Shown: piece after piece, positions 23,401 to 34,774 of the stretch
Position numbering within the stretch: the first letter of the stretch is position 1
Layout of the letters: every line of letters begins with the position of its first letter
From: Dryocosmus kuriphilus
Lineage: Eukaryota > Arthropoda > Insecta > Hymenoptera > Cynipidae
Assembly: GCA_038277395.1 (NCBI GenBank)
Contig: CM076190.1
Coordinates: 229,682,082 to 229,746,081, forward strand
DNA: 64,000 nucleotides
Direction: 5' to 3'
Notes under the pieces: model-generated
Database searches by the model: none
What the model was told of the DNA's origin: nothing
Seen by the model: only the letters and a program-made list of their open reading frames with translations
Made by a program: the position numbers and the translations under genes

Positions 23401-24092
23401 TCACCTTGCGTATCGTAAAACCGCTTACTTTATCGAACCCCATGTATTTACTGAAAACTAATTATTGTGTAAAATTTTATGTATGCATTGAAGATCCGCC
23501 CATTTAATTGTCGAACGCCTTTTATTCTTTATATTTACTGGAGACTTGTGTTAACTTTCCCTTTATTCTGTATTTTCTTCAATAACTGTTCAAAACCGCT
23601 GTGACCCTCTTTTATGAATAAATGTCAATTTTTTAAGTTTTATAAAAGTAGTTGTTCCGAGCTTTATTAAATGATGTGTAACCCCGCCCCTCTACCGTAA
23701 TCTAAGCAATTAGAGACCGAGCCAGCCGGCAAAGCGGGTAGTCCGGAAGTGATACTTTTTTGTGATTTAGGTTTACTGCCCCAGGAGGGGCTGGCCCCCG
23801 CGGTTTTTCTGTTGTAGCGTTCTTGAGTTTGAGGCAAAATGGAGCTATAGTGCTTCGGAGTTTTGGGTAATTCTGAGTCTATTGTGTTTTAGAGTTTCGC
23901 GTAAACTTGAGTTTTAGCGTTCCGAGGCGTAGTGTTCATTGGGATTCCTTTTTAGTTTCATTTTCCGGATTGCCTTGTGCGTGACCCAGGTAGATCACAC
24001 TGTTTTCTCAATTCCACCACCTGAGAAAAGGGTGCACATCACAACGTATTTTAAAGACGTTTCTGTCTTTTAATTCAGAGTTAAGTTCACAG

Positions 24093-24638
24093 TTTGGTGG
24101 CTACCCTTTTGGCGAATCTATTCCTTGGAACGAACCCTTTTGTTGTCTATGTGGACTTGATTCTATTGTCAGAGATCCGAGTCCTGTCAGGATACCGGGT
24201 TCTCTTATCAGGGCTCCTCCTCGTGCTCGGTCCAGGTCTCCACCTGCTGGACATGAAAATCTTCAGCTTATTCCAAAATTGAATTCGAATCAGCGATTCC
24301 AAATTCGGAGATATACATTTCCTGCCAATCAATCACTTCAATTGCGATTAGGACATAATAAGTGTGGACCTATGCCAACCACGGAACAACTTGTGTTGTC
24401 AACATCCGAGGGTGACATCTTTGCAATAATAAAGAGCTGCGATGTTCTTGCTGGCTTATATAATCACCCATCTAAAAAACTTGGTAAATGCAGATTGGAA
24501 ATAAACATGATACGCGACGCTATTACTGCTTTGTCTCCAGAAGGAATCAGGGAAGTTCCAGTAGGCAAAACCAAACAATACTCAAAAAATTTTAGAATGA
24601 AACGTGTGGACAACAATCCTCCACGTCATAAAATTTAA
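24093..24638 (+). CDS. Unrecognised gene family, copy A: candidate 3'-terminal exon
   Basis: I do not recognise this protein. The frame is open for 181 codons after a good splice acceptor (pyrimidine-rich run, then ttcacag at 24086-24092) and ends at TAA 24636-24638. The N-terminal part is rich in proline and arginine/serine (IRAPPRARSRSPPAGH); then comes a compact region with FQIRRYTFPANQSLQLRLG, EQLVLSTSEGDIFAI, CDVLAG and EGIREVPVGKT. The copy at 34775-35350 is colinear over its whole length, and decayed copies lie at 307-516 and 1146-1220. Reading frame is kept while sequence has diverged by roughly half, which suggests coding constraint. No membrane segment or signal peptide is visible. 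It may be a lineage-specific host family or cargo of an unidentified element. Earlier exons were not found. Confidence 0.45.
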   Translation, partial: FGGYPFGESIPWNEPFCCLCGLDSIVRDPSPVRIPGSLIRAPPRARSRSPPAGHENLQLIPKLNSNQRFQIRRYTFPANQSLQLRLGHNKCGPMPTTEQLVLSTSEGDIFAIIKSCDVLAGLYNHPSKKLGKCRLEINMIRDAITALSPEGIREVPVGKTKQYSKNFRMKRVDNNPPRHKI

Positions 24639-25249
24639 CTTAAAAAAGTGATTCTTACGTATCAAGGATTGAAAGTTATTAAAATGGAGGACAAAATTGT
24701 AACTGTCTTAACTTTGTTTCCTACTTTTTGAAAAAAAAAATTTCCAAAGAAACAGTTGGTATGTTTTTATATACTTTTTCACCATTATATCTGCACCATT
24801 AAGCTCACATATGATTCATAATGTGTTTACAATTATGCCTATTCCTTAAAATTTATCAACAAAAACAATTACCATTGTTATTAACGAACTTGATAAACAA
24901 TAAGTAGAAATTCGTTTATTTTGTTGGAAAAAATTTTTTTCTGTCTGTATGAATGTTTTTTACAGGCTATTTAATTTAAATTTCCTCAAAGGATATAGTT
25001 AATTCCGAATATTTACTACTCTTATAAATAAAGTCGATAAACACAACAAAAATATGTTTATAAAGATAGTAGCTCCTAACGCATAAGGAATATGCGCCAG
25101 TGTTCCTGACACGAAAAATAAAGGTCCACGTCCACCTCCAATTGTCTGTAGCAGAACTGTACACAGGTATTGACAAAATTGTATTCATTTCTTGTATTTC
25201 CATATAATAACTTAGTCCATTATTATTATAGGGCACAGTTTTCACCGTA

Positions 25250-25626
25250 CATCAGCCACACTTTTAGCTAACTCAGGTTTTGGAATCACAAACTTGAAAC
25301 GACACGGTGGGTGGTAATTCAGCACGGTCACCGAAGCATACATGAACGAGTCTGTTCAAAATATAAAGGACATTGCTGACAGAGTATCGAAGAATACATC
25401 TTTGGTATCATCTTCCCAAAAAAGAAATATGAGGGAAACATCGATAGGAGATGAAAACAACTAAGTTACAAAACTGAAGGTTGAACAAGCTTCCAACTCA
25501 AAAATGCATACCAGAGAAGAAAACCCAGCAGAGGTGGTTCTTGAATCACAAGGAGCAGACGAATTGGCTTTATCTCCAACGAAACATTTGCGACTGAAAC
25601 ACTCTGAGAAATTCTTCAGACTCTAA
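25250..25626 (+). pseudogene. Possible BED-finger-type transposase relic
   Basis: A plus-strand frame reads GITNLKRHGGW, stop, FSTVTEAYMNESVQNIKDIA, RVSKNTSLVSSSQKRN, a TAA, then VTKLKVEQASNSK and SPTKHLRLKHSEKFFRL before TAA 25624-25626. TNLKRH is reminiscent of the histidine end of BED zinc fingers in hAT and related elements. The cysteine pair expected upstream is not visible. Two internal stops. Alternatively this is a decayed host gene; low confidence. Confidence 0.25.
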
Positions 25627-25759
25627 GATGAAAAAATCTTTTTGCACAGTTGTAATGTTTGCAAACTTTTGCAATTAGTTCAAGAAATCTAATATGCTGA
25701 AACAAACATGAATTTGAGAAATCTGTGTTAATAAGCCTGAATAAAATTTGAATTTGTGG

Positions 25760-26190
25760 AATACCGAGCTCCTGATGTCATTGAAATTCGTGAAAATCCC
25801 TTCATAATTTTCGCAATATTTTTAATTCAACTAAATCTTAGAAATCTGTTGAAAACCATAAAAATTCCTTCAAATCTTTTAACCACTTTTGAATTTCTTT
25901 GAAATCTTTAAAATCATTGAAATAGGTCAAAATATGTAGATATCCATTGAAATACCCTAAAATACCTTGCAAGCTTTAAAATCCTTGGATATTCAATAAA
26001 TTCATTTAAATCTCGTAAAATTCCTTGTAGTATTTTCAAATCTTTCAAAATCTAGGGAAGTACTAGAAAGCTCTTTGTAATCCCTTGAAATAGTCTGAAT
26101 CTCCTAAAATCTTTTGGAATCAGTTAAACTAATTTAAAATCATTCAAATCCTTTGGAATTTCTTAAATTCCTTCGCATGCTTTGAACTAA
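25760..26190. repeat. Simple degenerate repeat of 'cttgaaatc/ccttaaaatc' type
   Basis: Short loosely tandem words (ttgaaatc, cttaaaat, ccttgaaat) recur about every 15-30 bases. The same texture reappears at 26690-26790 and 36510-36600. No coding or structural signal. Confidence 0.6.
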
Positions 26191-26194
26191 GATT

Positions 26195-27054
26195 TTATCT
26201 GTTCCTTAAGGTTCCCCAAACCTTAAAAAACCTAGGACCATTTAGCCAAAACGTCGTTATTTGAAATACATTATGGAACAACAAACTTAATGTTGTTTTT
26301 ACAGCAACCTTGATCAAAATAAATAATTTTACTTTAATCTTATTGGAGGTTATATCAACCTTTTTAAGCACACGATGAATGGAAATTGAAGGGAACAGGA
26401 TCTTCTCTTTCTTCATTCTCGCTGGTCAATATCGACGTAGATGGAAAATCGCGCATTCATTGGAATTCAGATTCTAAACAGTTTTCGATTCCTCTCTTCC
26501 TTACCAGATAACCATTTTACGACTATGTTCTACCAGTTCCTTTTCTTGATTATTGGAGAATGTTGTTCTAACTCCACCGTGCTTAACTATTTTCCACCGT
26601 CTTCTCAAAGTTCTTATCGGTATTTTATGAGACTCAGATGCTTTAACAATGGATAATAAAGGCTTCAAATTCATCGGAATCAGTTAAAGTAATATAAGAT
26701 CATTAAAAGCTTAGGAAAATTTTTTAATTTGTACATATCTCTTGAAATGGTTGAGATTCGTAAAAATCCCTTGAAATAAAATTTTATTTATTCCGAAAGT
26801 TTTTCTACAAATGCGTTGAACTCTAATAAAATGTTTATTTAATAATATTCTCCTCAGGGTTTAGATGGCTTCCGTTTTTTACAGCATTACACATTACCTT
26901 GCTTAACATTACTATTTACACATATTTAAAAAATACATTCTTTAACATTACATACATCTTTACTCTTACTACTATTTTATATTATAGAGCAACTTAAAGC
27001 TAACGGGCGACTTACCTAATTAGCCATCAAGGCGCGTGAAAGAAAGCGAACGAA

Positions 27055-27058
<4 letters not shown>
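26195..27058. other. No recognisable feature
   Basis: AT-rich sequence with short chance frames on both strands. The frame at 26441-26656 has no family resemblance I can see. Confidence 0.4.

Positions 27059-27118
<60 letters not shown>
27059..27118. repeat. (AG)n microsatellite, about 60 bp
   Basis: Thirty uninterrupted AG units. It lies just beyond the 3' end of the minus-strand LINE fragment. Confidence 0.95.
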
Positions 27119-27119
<1 letters not shown>

Positions 27120-27189
27120 AACCGATATCGCAGCCGTAACTTAATTTACTTTTACAATTAATTATTACTACCTACAGTTTTAACTCCTG

Positions 27190-28470
27190 TATGCGACTTC
27201 CGTTTCCGCCTTCTTTCACTTCCATTCTACTTAAATCCTTTCCATTCTTCACATTCACTTCCTCACTCCTCTCACACTCGACACTCTAGCTTCCACTAAA
27301 AACCCATCATCAATTCTTCCCCCAGCCCTTCCTCACCTAAGATTTTTTCCTCATTTACCTGCCAGGTTCGCTTCTCATCCAGCCCTCTTCTAAATCCATC
27401 CCAAACATGTTTCTAAGTTTCATCCTCCCACTGACATATTCTGCACTCTCTATACTCCTGCTTTTTCCAATACATTCCTTCTCTTAATTCGTTTCCCAAT
27501 TTTAATCTTTCTATTCTTACCTATCTCCCCTCTCCCAAACCCTTTTGTAAATACTGTGGTAGCCCTTCCTTTTTTATCACCCTATACCACTTATTATACT
27601 TTGATTACTGAATCAACCCTCATCTTTCTATTAGTTGTTTTACCCTGTCCCTTTTCTCCAATTCTTCGTACTTTACTCTATGTCCATCTCCGGTATCTCT
27701 ATCCCCAAAGAACTCCTTTCCTTCTTTTTACCATCTCGTTAATTCTATCGTCCTCCCTCTCCTTTCCTCTATCACCCTCAAGAACTCCTTCGCTAACTCC
27801 CGTCCCCTTTCCTCTATTAGCTTCTCTTCAATCTTCAATGCCGTCTTTCCAGCTCTAGTACACAATTTAACCCTTTGTGCTCCTTCTCTCACCATATATC
27901 CTGGTCTCCTACAGTTTAACCCTTGCGCCGACCTTACATATCTTTCTTGTAGGCTCTGAATATCTTCCCTTTCCTTCCATCCCCATATCTCGGCTCCGTA
28001 GCCTAATACCGGCCACACTTGCGTATCAAACAACTATACTCTCCTGTTCCAATATTTTTTAACCTTCCTTTTCCTATTCCCAATATCCGTTTCATTACCC
28101 CTGCTGCTTTTTTTTATCCTTTCTCTCATGTTAGCTCTGTGATCTCCATTGGTTTGCAAGGTATAGCCGAAATAACTAAACCCCTTTACTTCCTCTATCT
28201 TTATTCCCTTCCATCTTCCTTTCCATTTGTTTTCTTCTCCTTCCTTTTCTAAACATCATTATCTTTTCCTCCTCTACATTCATTTTCAACTTTTACCCAT
28301 CCAGATGTTTCTCCAATCCTGTATTTAAAACCGCCATCCGTTCTTCGCTCTCCGCCATAACTACTATATCAGCCGCATACGCCAGTATATATATCATTCC
28401 TTTCCCCATGTTAGCTTCTCCCCAGCCTTTTCTCTTCATTTCATCTTCCAAGCCTGATATTGCTTGCAAA
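27190..28470 (-). pseudogene. Fragment of the third LINE family (L1-like ORF1 type), RT palm to C-terminus
   Basis: Minus strand: ISGLEDEMKRKGWGEANMGK and ILAYAADIVVMAESEERMAV (YADD changed to YAAD), EEEKIMMFRKGRRR, then AEIWGWKEREDIQSLQERYV, CRRPGYMVREGAQRVKLCTR and KIEEKLIEERGRELAKE. These match the C-terminal halves of the copies at 43490-44890 and 57760-59820. Numerous stops interrupt the frame after motif C. The copy is 5'-truncated and dead. Confidence 0.8.
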
Positions 28471-28659
28471 ATTTCTAGAACATGATATTCGTAATTTTAA
28501 TTATTTTAAATGTTGTAAAGTTTATATCAGATTTTTTAAGCGTACACTAGTTTTAATGATTTTGGCAACCAAGTTTCTTATCTTGAAAATTATTTTTGGA
28601 ATAGAGGCATTTAAGAAGGACAAGCATAATACCTATAATAATTCATGAGATAAGAACTA

Positions 28660-28660
28660 T

Positions 28661-28695
<35 letters not shown>

Positions 28696-28700
28696 GTATA
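28660..28700. repeat. (TA)n microsatellite
   Basis: An interrupted TA run that passes into 'atgtatacacatatatgtgtcattccatgtcaaat'-type sequence. The phrase 'cattccatgtcaaatcaacc' also occurs at the ends of insect DNA transposons, but I found no inverted partner downstream. Confidence 0.8.
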
Positions 28701-29854
28701 CACATATATGTGTCATTCCATGTCAAATCAACCAATAATTCGAATCGGCCCCATTCGATTTTGGATCAATTTTAGTCAGAAGTTTTCTTTTATCATAAAG
28801 CGAAGTCCTGACAAAGGAAAAGAATTTTGAAATTTGTATTCGAAAGTTATGCGAAATTCAAAATTTCGATATTTTTCAAATTTTTCAAGCTTATTTTTTA
28901 AATATCTCGAAAACTATTATAGCTACAAAATCTGGCTTGCGTTCGTTTTAAAGACGATATTTGGTGCTACGAAAAAAAAAAAACATTTTTATATATATTT
29001 TTCGAATTATGATGAATTTGCGGAATTTTAAGTTTGAAAAATTGTAAAAATCGAAGTCCGGTGTTAAATTTTTTACTCAATTTTTGTTATATAATGCTTT
29101 CAACTGATCTTAAAATAACGTGAAATTTGGAAGATAGCGTTTTTTTCAAAGATATGAATTTTTTTATTTTAATTTAAAAAAAATTTTTTTTTGCAACATC
29201 TAAATAAAGCAAAGTTAAGCAAATATTTAGTTTTGTAATTTTGATCTATAAAAAATTTAATCTACGACATAAGAATTATAAAAATAGTAACACAATTAAG
29301 ATTGTTTCCTTAATTTTTGTGGTTTCAGTTTGAAAGAGAGATCAGTTAAGAAGTGGCACACACTGCCATCTACGTATCTACTACTAAAGTTTTTCCTACT
29401 GGATAATTACCATGAAAGACTTCTGTAGGGGTCTCCATTATCCACAATAGTTACACTTCTAGAGCATTTATGCCATTTTTGGCGCCTTAGCCTTCTGCGC
29501 TTCGTTGGGGTAGCGCGCTCATTGGTCGCTTGAGTCGAAAAAGGCGCACAAATTCAAAACAAGAATTAAATGCATTTTCTGAATTAAATATAAATATTTA
29601 TAATGAATTACACAACAGTACTTTTTAATTGCATAATCTTTGATTTAGAGCAGGGCAAAAATTATTAGACATATATACACGTTTGACGATAAAATTCAGT
29701 CGTTGACGATAGCCTAGAACTACCGGAAAATAAATGATAATAATAAATTTGATAATACCAGCAAATCGAATGAGAAATTACAAATTAAGTCTGTCTTGGC
29801 GTCAAGCTGGTCAACAGAAAAAATTGTTAATACTTTTGAAACATCAACATGCAT
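28701..29854. other. AT-rich stretch without genes
   Basis: No coding evidence. 'aaatatctcgaaaactatta' at 28890 resembles the repeated phrase at 60.1-61.7 kb, so this may be an old copy of the same repeat. Confidence 0.4.
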
Positions 29855-31218
29855 GTGTATAATAATTTTTACCCAAGAATAATGTGTAATTGAAACTGTT
29901 GCAGCCATTGTTGGGTTTTTTGTTGTTTATTTAAAAAAAATTTATAGTCAACATGTTTCGATTCAAATTTGAATCCTATTCATGACATTTTATAACATTT
30001 TAAGAGCAGTAATCAGAATTAATGGAATATTTTGTATATTTCGTAGAGAACAGGTTTGTGAAACCTAACCTGTACAAAAGATTATTCAAGTTAGTGCTTT
30101 GTAGAATGTAAAAAAGTTTGTATTATTATATTATTATTTAAAGGAAATTATTATTACTTACGTTAATGTTCATTTTGTTAAAGAAAACTGTGTTTAGGTT
30201 AAAAATAAAGGAAAGTTTGTTGGAGTCATGATGTTTATCTGATGAAAATGTCATGACTGAAATTTTAGGTTAGCATTTTTTTTGGATATTGTTGGTATCT
30301 TAAGTTTTCAATTTATAACTTTGATGAATTTATTAATTTACTGACATGTTTGTGAATATTTTGATAAGTTTTAAATTTTAGTTATTAAAAAAATTTACTG
30401 AGAAAGTTTGAATGATTTGAATTTTAAAACGATAAATGTCTTTAAAGATATCCTTAATTTCAAGTGATATGCCGTTGATTTCATTATTTAAAATTATTTT
30501 TCCAAATTGAAACATAGATTTCTCTATATTAGCGCAAGTTTTTTTTGAAAAAAATCTAATTTTAGGATTAATGTTACATAAAATATGATTCGGAATGAGA
30601 TCTTCATATTTACATCTAAATAAAAACCTGCGTTGATTTTTTCTATTCTCCACGTAGTACATGAGTCTTATCCATTCCTCGATTATTGCTGCTTCTTGGT
30701 CGTTATAATCTTCTCGAAGTTGTTGGTAAAATCCTCGACTCTCCATTTTAAATTAGTAGATATTCAAGGTTTAAGACCAGTATATATATGTATAATAACT
30801 TTTACCCAAGGATAATGTGTAATTGAAACTGTTGCGGCCTTTGTCATGACATTTTCATCAGATAAACATCATGAATCCAACAAAATTTTCTTTATTCTTA
30901 ACTTAAACACAGTTTTCGTTAACAAAATGGACATTAACGTGAGTAATAAAAATTTCCTTTAAATAATAATATAATAATAATAAACTTTTTTTACATTCTA
31001 CAAAACATTAACTTGAATAATCTTTTGTACAGGTTAGGTTCCACAAGCCTGTTCTCTGCGAAATATACAAAATGTTCCATTAATTCTGAATACTACTCTT
31101 AAAATGTTATAAAAAATCATGAATAGGATTCAAATTTGAATCGAAACATGTTGACTATAAATTTTTTTAAATAAACAACAAAAAACCCAGCAAAGGCCGC
31201 AACAGTTTCAATTACACA
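29855..31218 (-). mobile_element. Penelope-like element remnant with ~390-bp inverted terminal repeats
   Basis: 29886-30270 and 30830-31218 are inverted copies of each other, sharing blocks such as 'tttaaataaacaacaaaaaa', 'gattcaaatttgaatcgaaa' and 'catgacattttcatcagata'. A 40-base piece (tataata-cttttacccaa-gataatgtgtaattgaaac) also recurs in direct orientation at 29857 and 30787. Between the arms is a minus-strand ORF (30378-30746) like the N-terminus of PLE proteins. Terminal repeats in inverted order and a GAAAC hairpin inside them are known PLE habits. The right arm alone is also bounded by a 28-bp inverted repeat (tgtgtaattgaaactgttgc...). Confidence 0.65.
30378..30746 (-). pseudogene. 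N-terminal part of a Penelope-like protein
   Basis: The 122-residue open frame starts MESRGFYQQLREDYNDQEAA and includes WIRLMYYVENRKNQRRFLFR and CKYEDLIPNHILCNINPKIR. A basic QRRFLF(R/K)CK..IP(N/K) block before the RT is what I remember of Penelope proteins. No RT or GIY-YIG domain follows, so the element is internally deleted. The frame ends at a stop within the left terminal region. Confidence 0.5.
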
Positions 31219-31239
31219 TCAACATACATGGTTAAAAAA

Positions 31240-32090
31240 GTGAAACAAAAAGTAAAACAAGACGGCATTTTATTCACTCCTGAACAAAAGAAAAGTCCTC
31301 CCTTGTGAAAAACTACTGAAGACAAAATTCAAGAGTTTTTTAGAAATCAAGATGTCAGTAGAGAATTACCCGGTAGAAAAGAATATAAATCCGCTCACGA
31401 AAATGGTCAACGACTGCAGGAACAAAAATGGTTAAGATTAGTTAACCTAACCGAAATTTATCATTTGTTTAAAGAAAAATATTCATTCATAAAGGTAGGT
31501 TTCTAAAAATTTTCAAGTTTAAGATCACCTGACTGTGTTCTTGCCGGTATATCTGGTATTCACGTGGTATGTGTTTGTGTTATTCATGAAAATTTCAAAC
31601 CTTTATTTCATGGTGCAAGACTTGGAAAACTGAAACTTGCAGATGAAAGTCAACCATTATCGTCATATCGGGACTGCATGAAAATCCTTTTCGTCAACTA
31701 CCAACGAATGACTGCTACTTTGGAGTATTCAGAATGTGTCCCGACTCAACAAAATAGAGGAATATACAAGAGAATCTTCACAGTCAATTTTTTAGATGAA
31801 GTTACATATAAGCAATATATTTAATCAGATCGATGTTCCTTTGAGGCTATTATTAAATAAAGTGACGGTTTCGTCGATTTCTTACTAGAATATATTTCAA
31901 AATTACTTCAGCATGATTTTATATCTCAAGAACGGGTCGTATACTTCCAAACTATAAAAAATAACCTCGAAATTAGACAAGTGCTTGTTGCTGCCTTTTC
32001 TGAAAATTATTCGTTTTTACTCCAAAGGTGGGTTCAAGGAGTATATTGGAATAATAGGCAAGCAGATTCCAAGAGATATTAACGTCATTT
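31240..32090 (+). pseudogene. Decayed DDE-type transposase of an unnamed insect family
   Basis: Frames read DKIQEFFRNQDVSRELPGRK, EYKSAHENGQRLQEQKWLRL, YHLFKEKYSFIKVGF, LRSPDCVLAGISGIHVVCVC, an open 86-codon stretch (31564-31824), then FVDFLLEYISKLLQHDFISQ and VLVAAFSENYSFLLQRWVQG. I recognise the SPDCVLAG-GIH-V-CVC and F-ENYSF signatures from multicopy insect transposon proteins but cannot name the superfamily. Stops at 31503, 31822 and later mark decay. A 136-bp part is repeated at 33985-34120. Confidence 0.6.
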
Positions 32091-32489
32091 CATGAAAATA
32101 AAGTTCCGAATATTTCTAAAATAATTTATTTTTCAGCTGGTGCATTAGGTCAATATAAAAATCTCTCTAATTTAATAAACTTGTTACTTTAATGGTACAA
32201 TTAAAAAATAAAACGAAGGAAAGGATAGAAAATAGATAGAAGATGAAAAAGCGTGAAAACTTAGATCAATCGACCATGAAGAGCCTCATTTTTAAAATCC
32301 CGGTTCGAATCCGAAATTCTGTGATTGACGTAAGTTTAACCTGCAAATCTTATTCATGTACAGAAAAAAGAGAAAGAGATAAAAAGGTTTTCAAAATTAC
32401 TCCAAAAAAAACATCAGATTATAGTGATAACTATATATTTTACAAACATAATATAAAAAAAATGTTACACCGATACTACGAGGGGACGA

Positions 32490-33242
32490 ATTAAAATTCC
32501 CAAAAAAGAAAATGTATTTGCGGTGAAGCCGCCTAATCCACAAAACGTTGCAAGTCCTCCCTGGGGCGTTTAGAGTTTAAGAGTGCTACAATGAGCGTCG
32601 GAATACCAAAAAAAGGACTCCGAACGCCACCCTTTCCGAAACACATAAAATTTCAGCCGTCTTACCTTGCCGAACAATGACGATCCGACAAGAAGGAACC
32701 GCACAGCCGATAGGCTTGAACAATAATTTGACGACGATTCAAGAGACAAAAAAAAAGAAGTTGCATAGCGGATAAACTTGTATAATAAGCGAGGGAAGCG
32801 ACTGCGCCCGCCTGTCCCGCCTTCCTGCAACAACGTCGCTGCACCTTGGTGAGTTCAGCAGTTATCACCGGTCGTCGGTAATTCGAGGGATGTCATCTCC
32901 TCGACTACCCAAGAGATCTCACCACTAACACTATCCCTGTAAAATGTCTATAACGATGGTATGGTAGATTTCTGACTGACCCGTAGTAGACTCCAAAAGC
33001 TTTGTTGGTAACCGCGTTGGTTGCCGGCAGAATCCAAGCTGTGGATATGGCTAGTTGCGTCGCGTCGGAGCGACGAAGAAGAGCTCTTGTTCCAAGTGTC
33101 GAAAAACCGGAAAGGCGGAGCCTGGGCGGTGTCCGAAGTTGACCAATCAGAGGTGTTGAAAGCTTGCGTGTTCTTCTTGCCGAGGTCACCACTGTAGGAT
33201 GTCTATAACGATGGTATGGTAGGTTTCTGACTGACCCGTAGT
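32490..33242. repeat. Non-coding stretch with a ~55-bp direct repeat
   Basis: 'tgtctataacgatggtatgg' followed by 'tag(a/g)tttctgactgacccgtagt' occurs at 32945-32990 and again at 33197-33242, the second copy directly abutting the A-tail of the R1-like fragment. The region between is moderately GC-rich without a clear gene. It may be a long target duplication or an older tandem duplication. Confidence 0.6.
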
Positions 33243-33930
33243 TTTTTTTTGTAAGAGGAGGTGGAAATCCTATTTACGGTCAGAGTGTGAGACTCGACCT
33301 AGAAAACGGCAATACCCACTAAAACCACCTCCTCTTTCCTGCCAAACCATGTACCCGGAATCCGCTTTGGCATTACTTCAGGTACAAGATTTATGGGCCC
33401 CTGAGCCGTGCCTCGGCTTTCTTCCACTTGCCTGTCTGGCCTATCAAATTCCGTGCTCTAAGGTTTTTTCCTGGTTGTGGAGGGCGGGCGGGCTTGTGTC
33501 AGATTCTGACAATCTGTCGCCTTATGGCCCTCCTGGAAACATCGCCTGCAACATTTTCTGCGGCCCTCGCCAGCACACTCTCGGGCAACGTGTCCGGGAG
33601 CATGACACCTGTAGCACCGGGTTTCGGCACTATGCGCCTTCACCCGGCATTTCAGCCGCCCGACCTTCAGTCGGGCAGTCTTCTCCAGCTTGGCAGCCGT
33701 GGCCACATCCAGCTCAACCAAAGTTAGGATGCAGCCTCTGCTGCTTATCTTCGTAAGGCTCACCCTCGGAGGAGAGCCAAGACCCTTTCCCAGTGCCAGC
33801 CTCACTGCCTCCTCTACACCTGCAGCCTCCGTGGTCTCGACTAAGTTGTAGACCACCATCTGTGCCCTTAGAACGAGGTGTCGTACAATCCTGCTTTGTC
33901 CAAGGGCCTCCGAGATGGCCTCACCAAAGC
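33243..33930 (-). pseudogene. R1-like LINE ORF1 (gag-like) fragment with CCHC knuckles
   Basis: Minus strand: IVRHLVLRAQMVVYNLVETT, VSLTKISSRGCILTLVELDV, LEKTARLKVGRLKCRV, then two zinc knuckles, CYRCHAPGHVARECAG and CCRRCFQEGHKATDCQ. Knuckle pairs of this type after a KxGRxxCR segment are characteristic of ORF1 of R1/TRAS-clade LINEs. The frame ends at TRKKP (33458), and decayed sequence runs to an A-rich end at 33243-33252, like a retroposed 3' tail. ORF2 is absent. Confidence 0.7.
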
Positions 33931-33940
33931 GTTGCCAAAC

Positions 33941-33964
33941 GCTATATATATATATATATATATT
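33941..33964. repeat. Short (TA)n microsatellite
   Basis: About 11 TA units at the junction between the R1-like fragment and the patchwork segment. Confidence 0.8.
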
Positions 33965-33984
33965 TATGGAAAGATATGGATATT

Positions 33985-34255
33985 TTATTAAATAAAGTGA
34001 CGATTTCGTTGATTTCTTACTAGAATATATTTCAAAATTACTTCAGCATGATTTTATATCTCAAGAACGGGTCGTATACTTCCAAACTATAAAAAATAAC
34101 CTCGAAATTAGACAAGTGCTAAAAATTTCAGCCGTTTAAGCGTCTTGCGTATAGGACTAAGCGTATTATTAAGAAATTAGTTTAAAAAATAAGTGCGATC
34201 AGACACATAAGAAGTATCTCGAGATTAGTAATAATAATAATAATAATATATAATA
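33985..34255 (+). repeat. Patchwork of a transposase fragment and a LINE fragment with (TAA)n tail
   Basis: 33985-34120 matches 31850-31985 (136 bp) with two differences. After 50 unassigned bases, 34171-34231 is identical to 38395-38455 of LINE copy C (61 bp), and this runs straight into a (TAA)n tract. Neither fragment includes the ends of its parent element. Confidence 0.75.
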
Positions 34256-34774
34256 AGTTTAATCCGCTGTGTGCGGATATAACTAATCAATAGAATAGCA
34301 GTTTTTCTTCTACTCTATAAAGATGAAAATCGCTTATTCGCTGTTCTTATCATTGGCGATTTTCCTTTAACTCTACAGGTAAATATAATAATATAATTTA
34401 TCTGTAAATTGAGGGTCATTTTGACGCTTGCCGCAAATAGAATTTTATCCGATTCTATCCGAATTTCATCCCAAAACCTATAATTTGGTTCTAAACTCAA
34501 AGTTTATCCGAAACAAATACAAGTTTAATCTGAATTTGTCCGGAGGTGATCCAGAATGTGTTATTATATACGCAATTGGAAAATTCTTCCTGCTGAAAGG
34601 AAATTTGTACGAATTTCAGAACTGAATTTTTTTCATAAAACCTGCAACTTCGAACTACTTAAAGTCATGTTTAATCATTCTTAACGGAAATAGATATTTG
34701 TTAAAAAAACAGATCTTTCCAGAAACTTACGAATCTCAACAATTTGGGGTTATGATAAGAAAATCTCGACGGAA
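34256..34774. other. No recognisable feature
   Basis: AT-rich. A small inverted repeat (atccgctgtgtgcggat) lies at 34262. No splice-linked exon could be connected to the gene that follows. Confidence 0.4.

Noticed and set aside
32296..32312. cggttcgaatccg, resembling a tRNA T-arm (B box)
   Set aside because: The flanking bases do not form the 5-bp T stem, and no acceptor or anticodon arm fits upstream.
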